Shown here one piece after another: positions 36,793 to 48,509 of a DNA stretch of 64,000 bases (positions are counted from its first letter, which is position 1; each line of letters opens with the position of its first letter). Source of the DNA: Rutstroemia sp. NJR-2017a BVV2. Taxonomy: Eukaryota > Ascomycota > Leotiomycetes > Helotiales > Rutstroemiaceae. The position numbers and the translations under genes are program-made. The notes beneath the pieces were generated by a model, which searched no databases, had not been told where the DNA came from, and was given only the letters and a program-made list of their open reading frames with translations. The stretch spans positions 1,798,001 to 1,862,000 of the forward strand of contig NJPS01000048.1 of the NCBI GenBank assembly GCA_002946415.1. The letters are read 5' to 3'.

Positions 36793-38264
36793 GATGAATT
36801 GAGAGCTCTCGATTTCCCTCAGAATTTCTGCCTCTCGGTCGTTGCAAGGGAAGCTCGCTTGGTGATGAATTTACAGCCTTGCGCTAAGATATTTTTTTGG
36901 GCATGAGGCTAGCCTCCATAGCCAAGGTCTGGAACCACAACATCACATCACCATAAGCAGACAACACAACCAGCACGTCTATCTCGTGTTTCGGACTAAT
37001 GTCGTCGAATTCGACGTTCTCCGTGATGGATTTTGGTAGAATTGGTTCTTGTTAAGGGCGGTGCTTGATGTCAATCCAAGACCAGCATTGTCCTGCGATC
37101 TTGTGTTTTAGAAATGATCTGCCTCCCATGGGCAGAACCTAACCGTAGCTTCCAGTTATTCTGGCAAGCTTTTCCAGCAATCCTCCGAGGCAGTAGAGGC
37201 AGTCTGAATTGATGCTGCTTCAACTCCGCAACTCAGTTCAGAAACCAGCCGCATAAGTCAATGTTCACGTCTCCATGTATAGGTGTTATGTATCCTTCCT
37301 CCATCTACGTCGCAAACTGTTTGGGACCAAGAAGCTGCACCTGTCTGATCAAGGTTTGCTTCCAAATTCTGAATAATTTGCCGCCGTTTGCACACTCTGG
37401 CACATTGACAGGTCTTTTCCATAGTCACGGGTGAGCAACACAACCTTTTTTCTTGCAGTACTGCCATTCCACCACCCTTACGTTCTACCGACCTTGAAAT
37501 TTAAATTCATGTCTCTAATTCTATCCATATCCATACCTTGCTGTTCATCCAGACATGCGCCATCAAGCCACTGGGGTTGGTCCCTGATGAGCGTTCGCAG
37601 GAAAACAATCCAGTTCTGCGTACTTCTGAGGAGATGGCCCCGGCTGCGTTGCTGAGGAGTATGAAACTCTTAAGAAGTAAGAGGTGATTTTTCAATTATC
37701 TATCCAAGTTGGAGCTTCTTCTTCTATTAGGTACGCTCAATTAAAAACTTCCAAAGCTCGCAGCATCCCAGAGCTCTGCTTCCTCCTCTTGCGATCACGT
37801 GCTCCATTATGTCCATGTTGCCGTTGTGGCTACAGTTCATTCTAGTTAGCCCGCACCTCCCACATTTTCTACGGAAGCACCGCCCTCTTGAAACCTTACT
37901 GGGGCGGCCATTCAATTCACGAGGGCAGTGTTTGCATGCAAATTCTATTTTAGACACTACACAACTTGCGCTCCCGGCGCCCGCCAAGCCTGTGGTGCGC
38001 CAAGTGGGGTCAGGGACTCGCCTAATGCATTACGCCTCACTTCACCTGATTGGTACAGTAGACGTCTAATGATCGTGGGAGAGGTTTCTGAGATACTATT
38101 CGCTCCGGAAGGCTGTTCTTCATGAATTTCAAAGGTATGGCATTTCACGAGTGTTATTCTTGCTGCGCACATGGTTGGGGAAGTCGACGACTAAATGTCG
38201 TCTTCTGGTCTAGGCCATCACTGCTCTGCGCTTTCACATTGCAATTTCACCTCTACGTAGTCTC

Positions 38265-38795
38265 TCAAGTCCAAGAGGAGGATTTCTGCTCTGGAGGAAT
38301 ACTTCTGTGTCCTTTTTTCGGTGATGTCATGTCGTTGCCAGTGAATAACGAAGAGTTCCGCATCTCCATCGCTCCCACTGGCAGCGACCTCAATCTCCCA
38401 ATTCTAAACCGCGCAAAAATACATTCCGCATCCCTGTACATATCAAAAACTTGGTTCTCTCGACTTCTACAGCATGCGGCCAATGAGAAGCCCTTCAATT
38501 GTTGAGAGGATCCCGCCTCAGAGTCATCGATTATTCGGGCGGGCGGAGGGACGATACTATTCACTACATTCTTGCAGCCGGTGAACGGTGAACGGTCCAC
38601 GAAAACGAATTTTACTTCTGTAAGAAAGGATTCAATACGAACGAAATTTCCCAAGCGGCAGCAAGTATTTCTAGGAAGCAGAATCTGTGGAACGAATACG
38701 AAACGAGCGGTAATGCCAATGGTACGTTCCATGTCCTTGAATAGAAAATTCGTAGGGTACTTTTCGTCGACCATCGGACGTGGAGCGAGAAGCAT
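38265..38795 (-). CDS. Questionable open frame (176 aa)
   Basis: An ATG-started frame of 176 codons (MLLAPRPMVDEKYPTNFLF...) is the longest in this gene-poor stretch. It shows no domain, signal peptide or splice partner, and composition does not stand out. It may be chance or a decayed gene. Confidence 0.2.
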   Translation of the reverse strand: MLLAPRPMVDEKYPTNFLFKDMERTIGITARFVFVPQILLPRNTCCRLGNFVRIESFLTEVKFVFVDRSPFTGCKNVVNSIVPPPARIIDDSEAGSSQQLKGFSLAACCRSRENQVFDMYRDAECIFARFRIGRLRSLPVGAMEMRNSSLFTGNDMTSPKKGHRSIPPEQKSSSWT

Positions 38796-39663
38796 GACGG
38801 GGACTGGGTGGTATTGAACAATTTCACATATTCACTTCTTTTGTTGAGAGATTGTTCGAAACCAAATGGCGTTTTCATTGTTCTTGTCTCGGCCCGAGTC
38901 CTCATAATACTGTATTGTGTGAGTCAAAGGTGAGGTGTGGGTGGTGGGAGTGAATGATATTAGATATCTCGGCGTCAACGCAGTTGATGAGGTATTTTCC
39001 GTTGTCCCGGAAATTCCAAATCCCCCGCCGAGTCCTCTGGTTTGTTTTTCTTGTCGATTGCTTATGCTACGTACTGCCACGCACAGTTGCGTACTGGTAC
39101 CGTTCGAGTTCTGAGATCACATTGATTATGCTGTGAGTCTGGGAATATTGCTACAGTGTAGGTTTCGTCAGGAAGTCCATGGGAGAAACTCCCAATCCCA
39201 ATAACTTCCTAAACTCCCTCTTGGCTCCGTTCACCCGTTACCTACTTTTCGTGGCTGAAGACATTCACTCTTATGGGAAATTTGACCAAGTAGCAAATGG
39301 TGGAACTCATGGAAGTTGGTCTCTTGCGGAAAACGGCACACCCGTATCTCTCCGCACTGGGAACCTTGATTGTAAAAGTTCTCTCCGGTTCTATAGCTGC
39401 AAATTATACTAGCGCCATACTCATATTGACGTCTGAGTGGTTGCCAGGTCGCCGACAGGTGAACGAACAGTGAATATACAGTGAATATCAAGCCCGTTGA
39501 GTCACAAACAATACGAACAAGGAAACCACACGGCCTAACTCTCGGGATACGAATTTCGTATTCGGACAGAGTAGAGGTTATAAGGAATCGATTCCCGCCC
39601 TTTGTTTTCGAAACAGTTTCCCATCCAGCGTTCACAGTGACTATCAAATCTCGACGACGACGA

Positions 39664-39900
39664 CGACAACACTACCACTCTTCTCGAGCAGCCAAACTGA
39701 ATTAAATCTGTACGACAGCATTTCCACTCTTTCTTCTAGAAGAACCATAACATATTAAATTCCAAACACGACAGTCACCACTCTTCTCCATCAACGATAC
39801 ACCATTAAATCTCCACGACAACACACCTACTCTTCTCCATCAACCATAACACATTAACTCTCTCCACGACATTCCCACTCTTCTCCAACTATCCCACGAC
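39664..39900 (+). repeat. Degenerate tandem array, about 50 bp unit, 5 copies
   Basis: Units start with CGACA at 39664, 39713, 39769, 39816 and 39867 (a partial at 39897). Each contains CCACTCTTCTCCATCAACCA-like sequence and an A/T-rich ATTAAATCTC end. A (GAC)n run precedes it at 39652. The array lies 230-470 bp upstream of the coiled-coil gene ATG and may be in its leader. Confidence 0.75.
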
Positions 39901-40130
39901 AAACGGCATTGTCAAGGCAAGAGCATGTAAGTCAAACTTCTTCGATTTCTGAATTGGTGTTAATATTTGGAAGTCACTCGAGAAGAACCGAGTCACCGAA
40001 TTAAACCCACTTCTACTTAAATTTACGGTGAGTGCATCATATTGCTTTACAAATATTCTTCGCATTCTTTTTCTGGACTATTGACTGACATGAGCTTGTG
40101 ATCTTGAGACCTTAACTCGCACGTCTCAAA

Positions 40131-42688
40131 ATGGAGAACCAACCCAACTACACCGAGCGGTTCACCAACACTGAGCAAGCACCAAGGGCGGCATCGCCCG
40201 AACTCAATTGTAAGTTTTCATGCTCCCTTCTTCCTGTTCCCTCGTCACTGCGGGACGGAATTCTGGCAGAAAACGATTTTGAGAAACATCAATGTACTTG
40301 GTTGCTGTGGTGCCCAAACGTTGGAAAGATTGCATGAAAACGAAAGCACTGCTGACCCTTGTCGCAGCCACACCTGAAGAGATTCGTAGGCGGCCAATCA
40401 AACCGTTGCCGGCCCGGCGAGCTGCCCCAGCATCACCATTTGCCCCTCGCCCCCGCAGACCCCAGACCCGACCCACAACCTCCTCCCTCTCCCTTCCCGC
40501 ACCTTCACCAGCAAGCCTTCCCGTACCTCCACCGGCAAGCCCTCCAACGCCCTACACACCCGACTCTACACCAGCCTATGATACCATCGTAGGTTCATCG
40601 TCGCAAGCACTCCCATCGCTTCCGACGATTCCCATCGCAGCATCAAGCGAGGGTACCTCACTGGTATCCTCGTCTTATTTCTCAGCCGCTGGCGTGACAG
40701 AGGGATACTTACCACCAAAGTATCGCGGTCAAGATCTCGCGCCAGCGGCAGACTATGCTAAGATGGCCAAAGGTGTGTTCGCGGCGCGTTCGTCTCCCCG
40801 TGGTTCAAAGACCGACCCAGCGACACCCAGTTTGTCGGCTCAGCTTGACGCAATTCACGCGGCCAAAGCACAGAGTCCGACAACTATGGGCGGTTCAGGG
40901 GCCCGGGAGTCGGCGCGAAATGCTGAGCTCCTAAGACAGCTCAAAGAGGCCAGGCGGGAGGTGCAGTCACTGAAGACAGAAAATGCTGCAGAGAAGGCGA
41001 AATCTCTGGAAGCATTGAGTCAGTTGGCTGCGTCGAGAGAGGAGGCGGCCCGATGGGAGAGCAAGGTGGATGTTTTGAACGTTGAGTGGATTGAAGTAGA
41101 ACTCCTGAAGGGGCAGGCGGAAAAGGAGAAGAAAAAGGCGGAGGAGGAAGTCCTTGCCCTCCGAGCGACCCTCAACCGGGAAACCGCGGAACATCAACAG
41201 GCGCACGATGCTTTCCTCAAAGGACTTCGTGAAGTTTCTGCTGAGCGCGACAATTTCCGGGAGCAGTTAGCCAGCGCCAACACCCAGCTTGTCAACGAAC
41301 GCAATGCCGCTAATGCTAGTGCCGGCAGTCATTGGACTACGATACAGCAGAAGAGTTGCGATATCGATTCTTTGCAACGCACCATCCACGCAATGCAAGA
41401 GAGCTTCGACAGCGAGGTGAAAGCCAAGGTGGACTCAGAGGTCGAGCGGGTGGTCAGGGAGAAGGAACAAGAAGCTTTGCAGTGGGCTGAAGAGCAGAAA
41501 GCGAAGTGTGGAGAGGAGTACAGGTTAGAATTTTCGCAAGCCGAGCGCATCTGGTCAGGACGTCTTGAGGAAGCCAATGCTGCAAAGCAGAAGGCTGAGT
41601 CAAACCTGGCTGACAAGGTTTCTGAGTCTAGCAGTCTCAGGAATGCCAATGCCAAGCTACGTGCGAACCTTTCCGAAATGCGTTTCGAACATGACAAGGA
41701 AGTTGTCAGACTCATGGACAGACTTCAAAAGGCTGAAGCCTCAAAAATGTCGACCGCATCTCCCACTACTTCGGCCTCAACTCGCCAAACTCCAGCCGCA
41801 GTGGAGCCTGCAAAGGTTCAAACTGTCGATCGGATGGAGTTTAAGGTAGAGGACCTCGAAAGCCAGCTGAAGAATGCAAAACTGGAAGCAATGTATGCGA
41901 AGGAGTTGCAACAGCGCGATGCTCAGAGTCTCCGACTCGAGAGGAGCCAGTCTTACCGTTTACGCCAAACCATTGTGAGACTGGAGATGAGGATCTCTGA
42001 GCTCGTGTCTACTAACGGCACCATGGACAAGACGATTCGTGAGGTTCGCAAGAGCCATGACACTCTTTCGGAGGAAGCACGAACTCGGACGGACATGGTT
42101 GCGCAACTCCAGAGCGAACTAGACGATACCAAAGCCAACTTGGAAACCCAGCTTGCAGCAGTTAGCAAGCAGTTGAGAAACACCAAACTGCTTCTCAAGG
42201 TTGCGCGCCAAGCCCGTGGGGCTGAAGCAACCATTCTTGAGGAGGAGTTATCTCAGCCTGCTCCCCTGCCACAAGCTCCGCTACGAACTCGCGAGCCGAC
42301 CCTGGAGGAGAAAATGGAGAAGCTGTTCAACGATGACAGCCCTCTACCTCCAAGATCGGTCGTTCCAGCGGCCACAGTTGTTCTTCCCGTTCTTGTGTCT
42401 GTCGCTACGCAGACTGATGTTGTGCCCGCTGCCCCTCCCAAGGTCTCGGGCGCTCAAACTGCCAGTACCCAGACAGAGTCTACTGACTCTGTTCGGGAAG
42501 CAGTCCCTGTTGTCTCGAGATCGGCTTCATTGAGGTGGCCAGCGCGGTTGAGAAGCATCGATTTACGACTCGTCTTTTCAGTCGTCCTCCTTTTCAGCAT
42601 CTGCGCCAGTTTTTGCTCTGTTGTCGATTTCATCCAGAGCATTCCGCAAGCCTATTCGCTGAGTTCTCTGGCGGCATGGGCGGTTTAA
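40131..42688 (+). CDS. Unrecognised long coiled-coil protein with C-terminal membrane anchor (799 aa)
   Basis: Exon 1 (40131-40209, MENQPNYTERFTNTEQ...) joins exon 2 (40368-42688) across a GTAAGT/GCAG intron, giving 799 residues. Residues 30-90 are proline/alanine-rich (PLPARRAAPASPFAPRP). From about 205 to 640 the protein is a long, charged coiled coil (RQLKEARREVQSLKTENAAE, ARWESKVDVLNVEW). A Pro/Ala/Thr linker follows, with TQTD and TQTES motifs. The last 45 residues hold one hydrophobic span (LVFSVVLLFSICASFCSVV, about 761-783) close to the C-terminus, so it is probably tail-anchored in an ER, Golgi or nuclear membrane. Golgin- or tether-like architecture is an inference; no family is recognised. 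Both flanks carry tandem repeats. Confidence 0.88.
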
Positions 42689-42974
42689 CCGCGCCCTGGC
42701 CGTCTCACAGCACAGTGGCTTGATCGCGAATGGCAAAGATTGTTGACTTGGTTGTTCGAATAGATGCTTGGATACCTGCCCATTCGTCCTTTCCACCTTT
42801 AGGTGGAAAATGATGGGTTTCTTGGTGTTCCTGCGTCTGCTTTCTCCATATCTTACCGGTATCGTGCTCGCTATAAGTCATCGATTCGGTTCTGCGTCTG
42901 CATTTCCTCAGCTTCTTTCTCCCAGGATCTCCTTCTGCTTCTTCTTCTTCTTTTCTCCCAAGGGTCTACCGTTG

Positions 42975-43805
42975 CATCGCGCTCCCGAGAAGGCGTCGAA
43001 CCGGTTCTTCTATTAACGAATTTTGGTCAATTCCTACTGTTGTGGTCCGCTCCCGAGAAGGCCCGACCGCAGTCCAGGATTTATATCTCATTATTTGGCA
43101 AACCACACTGACTTGTGCGCTCGAGACGACAACAAGCAGTCCATGGTATTAACAACCCCTCATCTGTGCTCATGAGAAGGCATCAGTATTGAGGAGGTTC
43201 TCTTATTCGTCAATTCACGACATAGTTTAATGTCTCTAGAAGACATCAAGCTCCCCGTCGTTGTGAACCAGCTTTACTGGCATTTCGCTCCATGCTCCCT
43301 AGAAGGCATTGGATCCAGTTTCTGGCTAACTACCTCTTATTCGACAATCCACGACATAGTTTGTGCGCTCTAGAAGACATCAAGCTATCCGTCGTCATGA
43401 CCAACCTTGCTGGCATTTCGCTCCGTGTTCCCTAAAAGGCATTGGATCCAGTTAACGTTGAGTCATCCGTCAATGATCTGATCGACTTGCGCTCCCGATA
43501 AGGCAACAAGCCGACCCCCAGATCTTACTCTACTTCCATGACATCCTTGGCCATTCTGCGCTTCCGATAAGGCAACAGATGGTTCCAGAGCCATGTCTCG
43601 ACAATCACCCGGCAACTGTGCGCTCTAGACGACATCAGTTTGCTCACGGGTATGACAACTCCCTAGCATCTCACTGCTCAAGTCTCCTCGACAACACTCG
43701 CCATCTTGCGCGCTCGATAAGACACCAAGTGGCTCCATTGTCCGCTCCAAACTCTCCACAATCTATCCTCGCTACTATGCTCTCTAGACGACATCAGTTA
43801 GCAAA
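42975..43805 (+). repeat. Degenerate tandem array, about 66 bp unit, 13 copies
   Basis: A core like GCGCTCYMGAWAAGRCAWCA recurs near 42979, 43048, 43115, 43163, 43230, 43290, 43361, 43421, 43487, 43555, 43615, 43705 and 43775. Two neighbouring copies form a better-conserved dimer: the segment from 43201 (TCTTATTCGTCAATTCACGA) to 43320 repeats about 134 bp later with few changes. No coding frame is shared across copies. Confidence 0.8.
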
Positions 43806-44353
43806 TGGATCACGACAGTCCTATTCAATACCTTCGACTTAGCACCACTGATCTTTCAACATTCAGAACCAGACCGTAAACCCTCCGCCGTTGGTAGGGG
43901 ATTCTTCTCTCGGTTCGCGACCGAGCATTAGAAGAATTGGAAGTCTGAATTCTGTTTCGCAAACCCGCATACTTTTGTGGGGAAGATCTACCTTCGTCGC
44001 CTTGGGATACGCCTCCTCCTTGACTATCCCAGTAGGACTCCTCTTGATTGCTGGAACTTTCGGAGTTTCCGCCCACCTCTCACGTGAGACTGCTAGGTCA
44101 TGATTCGCCTCCTCCCGGATCTTGACACTGCCCTACTCCTCTTACTACTTCACGTGTATCATCGTGTCTCCTCAGCTGACGTCTGGTTTCACGTGTACAC
44201 TAGACATCACCACCTTCTTTTCACGGTCGTCCTCCTCAAACGATCTATGGTGATCGATCTGACAAACCTTCTCGCTTGCTTTCCGCTTCGCTGCATTCCG
44301 ATGTGCACCATCCCTAGCCCTTACACTTCTCAATGTCCATTACTTAATCATCA

Positions 44354-44670
44354 CTTGGACGATTTGCTCAGGATGCATCACATCAGCCAGCAAACCCACT
44401 TCTCGCTGCTTGCCACAAGCACCTTTAACACTCTGGCCTTCTAACACTATGGGCTTCTTTATCGGCGTCCATAACTCTTCTATTGCTTGGACAATTTACT
44501 CTGGATGCATCACATCAGCCATTCAGCCACCTCTCTCTGCTTGCTACAAGCACTTCGGCCTTGAAGTCTGAAAAAATTTAATCATTCTTCTAACATCTGG
44601 CCTTCTTTCTCGACGTCCATCACACCTTCACTACTCGGACACTTACTCTGGATGGATCACATCAACCATC
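44354..44670 (+). repeat. Three tandem copies of an about 140 bp unit
   Basis: CTTGGACRATTTRCTCWGGA followed by TGCATCACATCAGCC occurs at 44354, 44486 and, more diverged, 44634. Each copy is followed by CTTCTCNCTGCTTGCTACMAGC. A companion motif (TCTGGCCTTCTTT...CGACGTCCAT) recurs at about 44430 and 44595. Confidence 0.7.
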
Positions 44671-44677
44671 CACACCA

Positions 44678-44880
44678 CTTCTCACTGCTTGCTACCAGCT
44701 TAGCACCACTGCTTACTGCCAGCTTGACACCTTCTCACTGCTTGCTACCAGCTTAACACCTTCTCACTGCTTGCTACCAGCTTGGCACCACTTCTTACTG
44801 CTTACTGCCAGCTTGAAAACCACTTCTCACTGCTTGCTACCAGCTTGGCACCACTTCTTACTGCTTTCTGCAAGCACTTC
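44678..44880 (+). repeat. Tandem array, 24-33 bp unit, about 7 copies
   Basis: Variants of TTCTCACTGCTTGCTACCAG followed by CTTGGCACCA repeat head to tail; alternate copies read CTTACTGCTTACTGCCAGCTT. It looks like a local expansion of the end of the preceding 140 bp unit. Confidence 0.8.
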
Positions 44881-44980
44881 AGCCTTAGAGTCTGAAAAAC
44901 CAAATCATATTCTCCTTCTAACATTTGGCCATCTTTCTCGACGTTTATTTCCCCTCAATTACAAGCCCACCTCACACTCT

Positions 44981-45680
44981 TTCCGAGATCTACTCGGTCA
45001 AACACACAACTATCTCAACATCAAGGCAATGACTCTTTCCAAACCCAGTCGTTTGATTCCTTCACCCACGCCAAGATGGAGACAACTATTTCCGAGAACT
45101 ACTCGGTCAGTCACACAACACCACCTCATTTTCGAGGTAACGGCTTCCTCCAAGACCAGCCGTTTAATCCTCCAATCTTCCATAATCGAGACAACAACTC
45201 CGTCCGAGATCTGCTCGGTCAAACACCCCATATCACCCCGAGGTCAAGGTGACGGCTCTTTGCAAGATCCACTCCGTTGCTCCTGTAATCTACTTCAACG
45301 TCGAGCAAACCACTCTCCAAGATCTACTTGATTAACCATACCATTCCACCTCAGCACCAGGGCAACAGTTCTTTCCAAGGTCCACTCTGTTGCTCTGCAC
45401 ATTACTCATCTTGTCGACTAACCACCCAGTCTCCCTTGACGTCGTGGAACACCCACTCTAGATCAGCCTGTTGGCCCCTTCAAGCCACCTTAACATCACT
45501 ATGGGAGCTTCCTCCTTGACCTCGTGGCAACAGCCCTCTTTAGATTAGCCAGGTTGGTCCTTCAAGCCACCTCAACATCACGATGACGCGTTTCTCCATG
45601 ATCTACGCTGTTCATCCACTCAACTTACCTCGACATCAAAACAACAGCTTCTTTCAAGGTCTACTCTGTTGGTTCACGCA
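44981..45680 (+). repeat. Degenerate tandem repeats, about 110 bp then about 80 bp unit
   Basis: TTCCGAGATCTACTCGGTCA followed by RHCACACAAC recurs at 44981, 45089, 45202 and, diverged, 45316. Later copies (about 45433, 45513, 45593) share CCTTGACSTCGTGG or CCATGATCTAC plus a CTCTGTTGGTYC end. Long frames across it exist only because the sequence is poor in stop triplets. Confidence 0.65.
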
Positions 45681-46521
45681 GTTCACAACGTGTCCTCACC
45701 GTCTAGAAGCATTCGAGGACCTTGGTCTCACGACCGTCACACGTGCTAGCAAGGAGTTCATCTACCCTCAAACTGGACCAGTTTCGAGCACTCCTAACGC
45801 TAGTACAACAACCATATGCGCATCGTCACTGCGACTCAGCAGACTTCAGTCACTCCCATCTCACAAGACTGTCAAACCACTTCCCGACTTCCAAAGTCCT
45901 TCGACGATGTCCGCATAACCCAAACCAAACCCCCTCAACCACCACACCACCACTTCCATCTCACCAAAACAACCGACCATCAATCGACCAACCACCACCA
46001 CCGATCACGCAAGTAGGACCCTCTCTTCAGGGAGCGGTCCCACTTCACAAGCTCACATATCTGGAAATCGACCAGCACACTGAATCGTCCGGCATTGCGC
46101 CCGGCATTCGACTCAAGATAACCTGCGTTCCTACCAGGTCAAGAGTCCAGGTCCCCTGTGGACTTGGTGTAAGCTGAGTGCGAAAACCACCATCTTCTTT
46201 ATGGAGACAGGATACTTCACCCCGCGTCTGGGAGTCGAGTATGAATGTGATTAAGGTTTGTGTGCCGTGTTCTCTGGCGGTAACTTCTCCGGGTACCACG
46301 TCCGGGCTGGAGAGGTTCAGATGATTGTAGTCGTGTTTTTTTTGGGAGTGGATGGGGCGGGGTGGGAGAGAGGTGGGGGAGGGATGGGGTTTGTGGAGGG
46401 GTGAGGAGGACTTTGGGGGGAGGGTTTTGGTACTTGTGATCGTGATGAAGAGGATGTATTTGGCCTGGGTTGTTGTTGTGGATGCCCTCAAGGCTGTTGG
46501 CTGTGCTGTTCTTGTCTGGGA

Positions 46522-46609
46522 AGGATGGTGTTTGGTTTTCATGGATGATGTTTGGTGTTCATGGATGGTGTTTACTGTTCAAGGATGGTGTTTGGTGTTC
46601 ATGGATGAT
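46522..46609 (+). repeat. 20 bp tandem repeat, 4.4 copies
   Basis: GGATGGTGTTTGGTGTTCAT repeats head to tail at 46522, 46542, 46562, 46582 and partially at 46602, with one to four changes per copy. Confidence 0.9.
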
Positions 46610-47348
46610 GCATAAAATGCATTTGGAGGATAGTTTAGACAGGCTCTTCAGAGCCATTTGGAGTTATGTTGTTTAGTTTTAGGAGTCATGGACTCATCAG
46701 TGGTTTTATGATACCCAGTTGGAGGTTTATTCAGGTGTGTGGTTTGGCATGGTGCCTACTGCTTTGGAGTTTGGTTTTTTGTAGGAGCTTGATGATACGA
46801 AGCTGGTGGTGGTTGACTGGTTACTTGATTTGGCATGATACCCTTTTTGTATGGTGGAGTTATTGGTTACAAAAGTTTTTGCTTCTTTTTCTTTTCTTTT
46901 TTCATTGTTGTTAGAGTTACTTTATTTCCTGACGTCCATCGAGGCGCAGTGTTTAGGATAGATTCTCCACTCCATTTTCTAATGATAGAACATTTCCACT
47001 CTTACGTCTTTGCTTGCTGGTGACTGTGAAAACGTGTGAGTGTGTGTTAGGACTATGCTTTCGCCAATTGGAGAATACGAGGTGTAAGAGCTTACGGTCT
47101 TGTCCGCGATGCTGTGAGAGCGACGAGTCCGGAGAACTTGTGGGATGTAGAGCTAAGTGGATTGATTCTACCGAAATGCAGGCAGCGAAAACGTCACAGA
47201 AAGATCTCTGAATACATTGAAATTACTCCACGTGATAGTCTCGGCGCGCTCACAGTACACAGCTATCCCCAGCTACCCCGCCGATAAGTTCAATCAATTG
47301 AAGCATCTCCCCGGGACCCCTACCCCGCCCAAATCCCTCGACCTTGAT

Positions 47349-48509
47349 TTAGTAGTCATACTCGTAGCAAAGGTATCCACCCTGCACGTTAACCACATCG
47401 ATAATCTGAACATCAGGCACGATGTCCGCCACACTCAGAACATACTCCAGAGACGTCTCAACATAGCCTCCCTTAGGAGCAACATAGCCCTGCTCCGCAA
47501 GGTACGTAGTGTTCAAGCTATTGCCGCTGATATCGAACATGCGGGACTTGGCGTCAGCTTGTTGCCACTGCCACCAAACACGGTCAATGTAGTTGTGGTG
47601 CAAGTAGAAAGTTGGATCGCCAGCCGAACAGTCGATATCGGCCATCTAGTGATTGTGGTTAGCATACATCGGAATAGAGGGGTTCAGAATTAGGGGCACG
47701 TACCAAGCCACCGACGGATACATGGCCAGCCACGTGAGGACCGTCGGGGTACACGACCATGCAGTTGAAGAAGTCATAGTACGTGTCGTATTTGGTGCAG
47801 CTCTCCACGGCCGCTGAAGTCATGTTGGGCATCTGTTGCGGCGACCACTCGCGGTAGTAACAGTAGTCGGTATTCTCTAGCAGAGGACCAATGTGCTCGG
47901 TTGTGTTGGCAAAGACACCATCAACAACACATGAGTCGGAAGCTCGACCATTGCCTCCAAAATGATCGGCGGTCCACATGTCGGATTGGTAGAGGTTGCC
48001 GGCGTCGGCGTCTTTGGCTTCGTCCCACCAGGGCATTGGGCCTTTGTAATTGCATTCCGTACGGAGCATAGTCTCGTGAGTGTGCATGAAAAGTCTGTGC
48101 CATGGAAGGAATTGTCCCTGAGAAAGTCAGTTGTGTTTTCTTGTTCGGGATGATCTCAACTTACCACGTTGTGGATGACGTCTTGGACAAATACACCATC
48201 AAGAGTCACATTTGTCTTGGAACGGTGAAGTGCCTGCAAGTCAGAGAATCTGCTGGTAACACCGTTGAGAGTAGTCTGGGCGGGAAGGGCCATTAAGCAA
48301 AGCTCCGCTTTGAGATAGGCGGTTTTCTGGGCAGCTGACAAGTTCCTCCACTCTTTCCGAACAGAGATCTTTTCGGGGGTACATGTACCATTGTAGAAGT
48401 GGAGGCCATCAGTCGATGATTCCTTGTGTTGCTGCTGGATAGGAATAGAGGCCGCAGAAGCAGCCGTGGCGCCGAGAACGGCGAAGGCAGCAGCTTGGGC
48501 GAACTTCAT
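47349..48509 (-). CDS. Secreted tyrosinase (351 aa)
   Basis: Three exons (48509-48165, 48117-47704, 47645-47349), all phase 0, give 351 residues. MKFAQAAAFAVLGATAASA is a signal peptide. Copper site A: H95 (LQALHRS), H113 (VIHNVG) and H122 (FLPWHRLF). Copper site B: H243 and H247 (GPHVAGHVSVGG) and H270 (DPTFYLHHNYIDRVWWQW). The protein is short: it ends soon after the catalytic domain (GGYLCYEYDY) and lacks the usual large C-terminal lid domain, as in other secreted short fungal tyrosinases. It should oxidise phenols to o-quinones (melanin-like or defence-phenol chemistry) outside the cell. The next gene upstream is a P450 on the same strand. Confidence 0.95.

Larger units (their letters stand above)
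36793..40130. other. Gene-poor intergenic stretch, 3.3 kb
   Basis: Divergent SAD1 / coiled-coil gene spacer. It holds one weak open frame (38265-38795) and, at its right end, a short tandem array (39664-39900). The rest looks like non-coding sequence. Confidence 0.5.
42689..47348. other. Gene-free region dominated by tandem repeats, 4.7 kb
   Basis: Beyond the annotated arrays, 45,700-47,348 contains no supported gene. The plus strand is visibly C/T-rich up to about 46,050 and turns G/T-rich after 46,320. A frame on the minus strand at about 46,045-46,542 is low-complexity and unconvincing. Confidence 0.55.

Noticed and set aside
42975..43805. CRISPR-like array
   Set aside because: Units are degenerate, spacers are related to each other, and the genome is eukaryotic; this is a tandem repeat.
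44771..45331. 186-codon frame in the repeat region
   Set aside because: No ATG at the start, and it follows stop-poor C/T-rich tandem repeats.
46045..46542. 165-codon minus-strand frame
   Set aside because: Low-complexity Thr/Ser/Pro composition, overlaps the 20 bp repeat, and has no recognisable homologue pattern.
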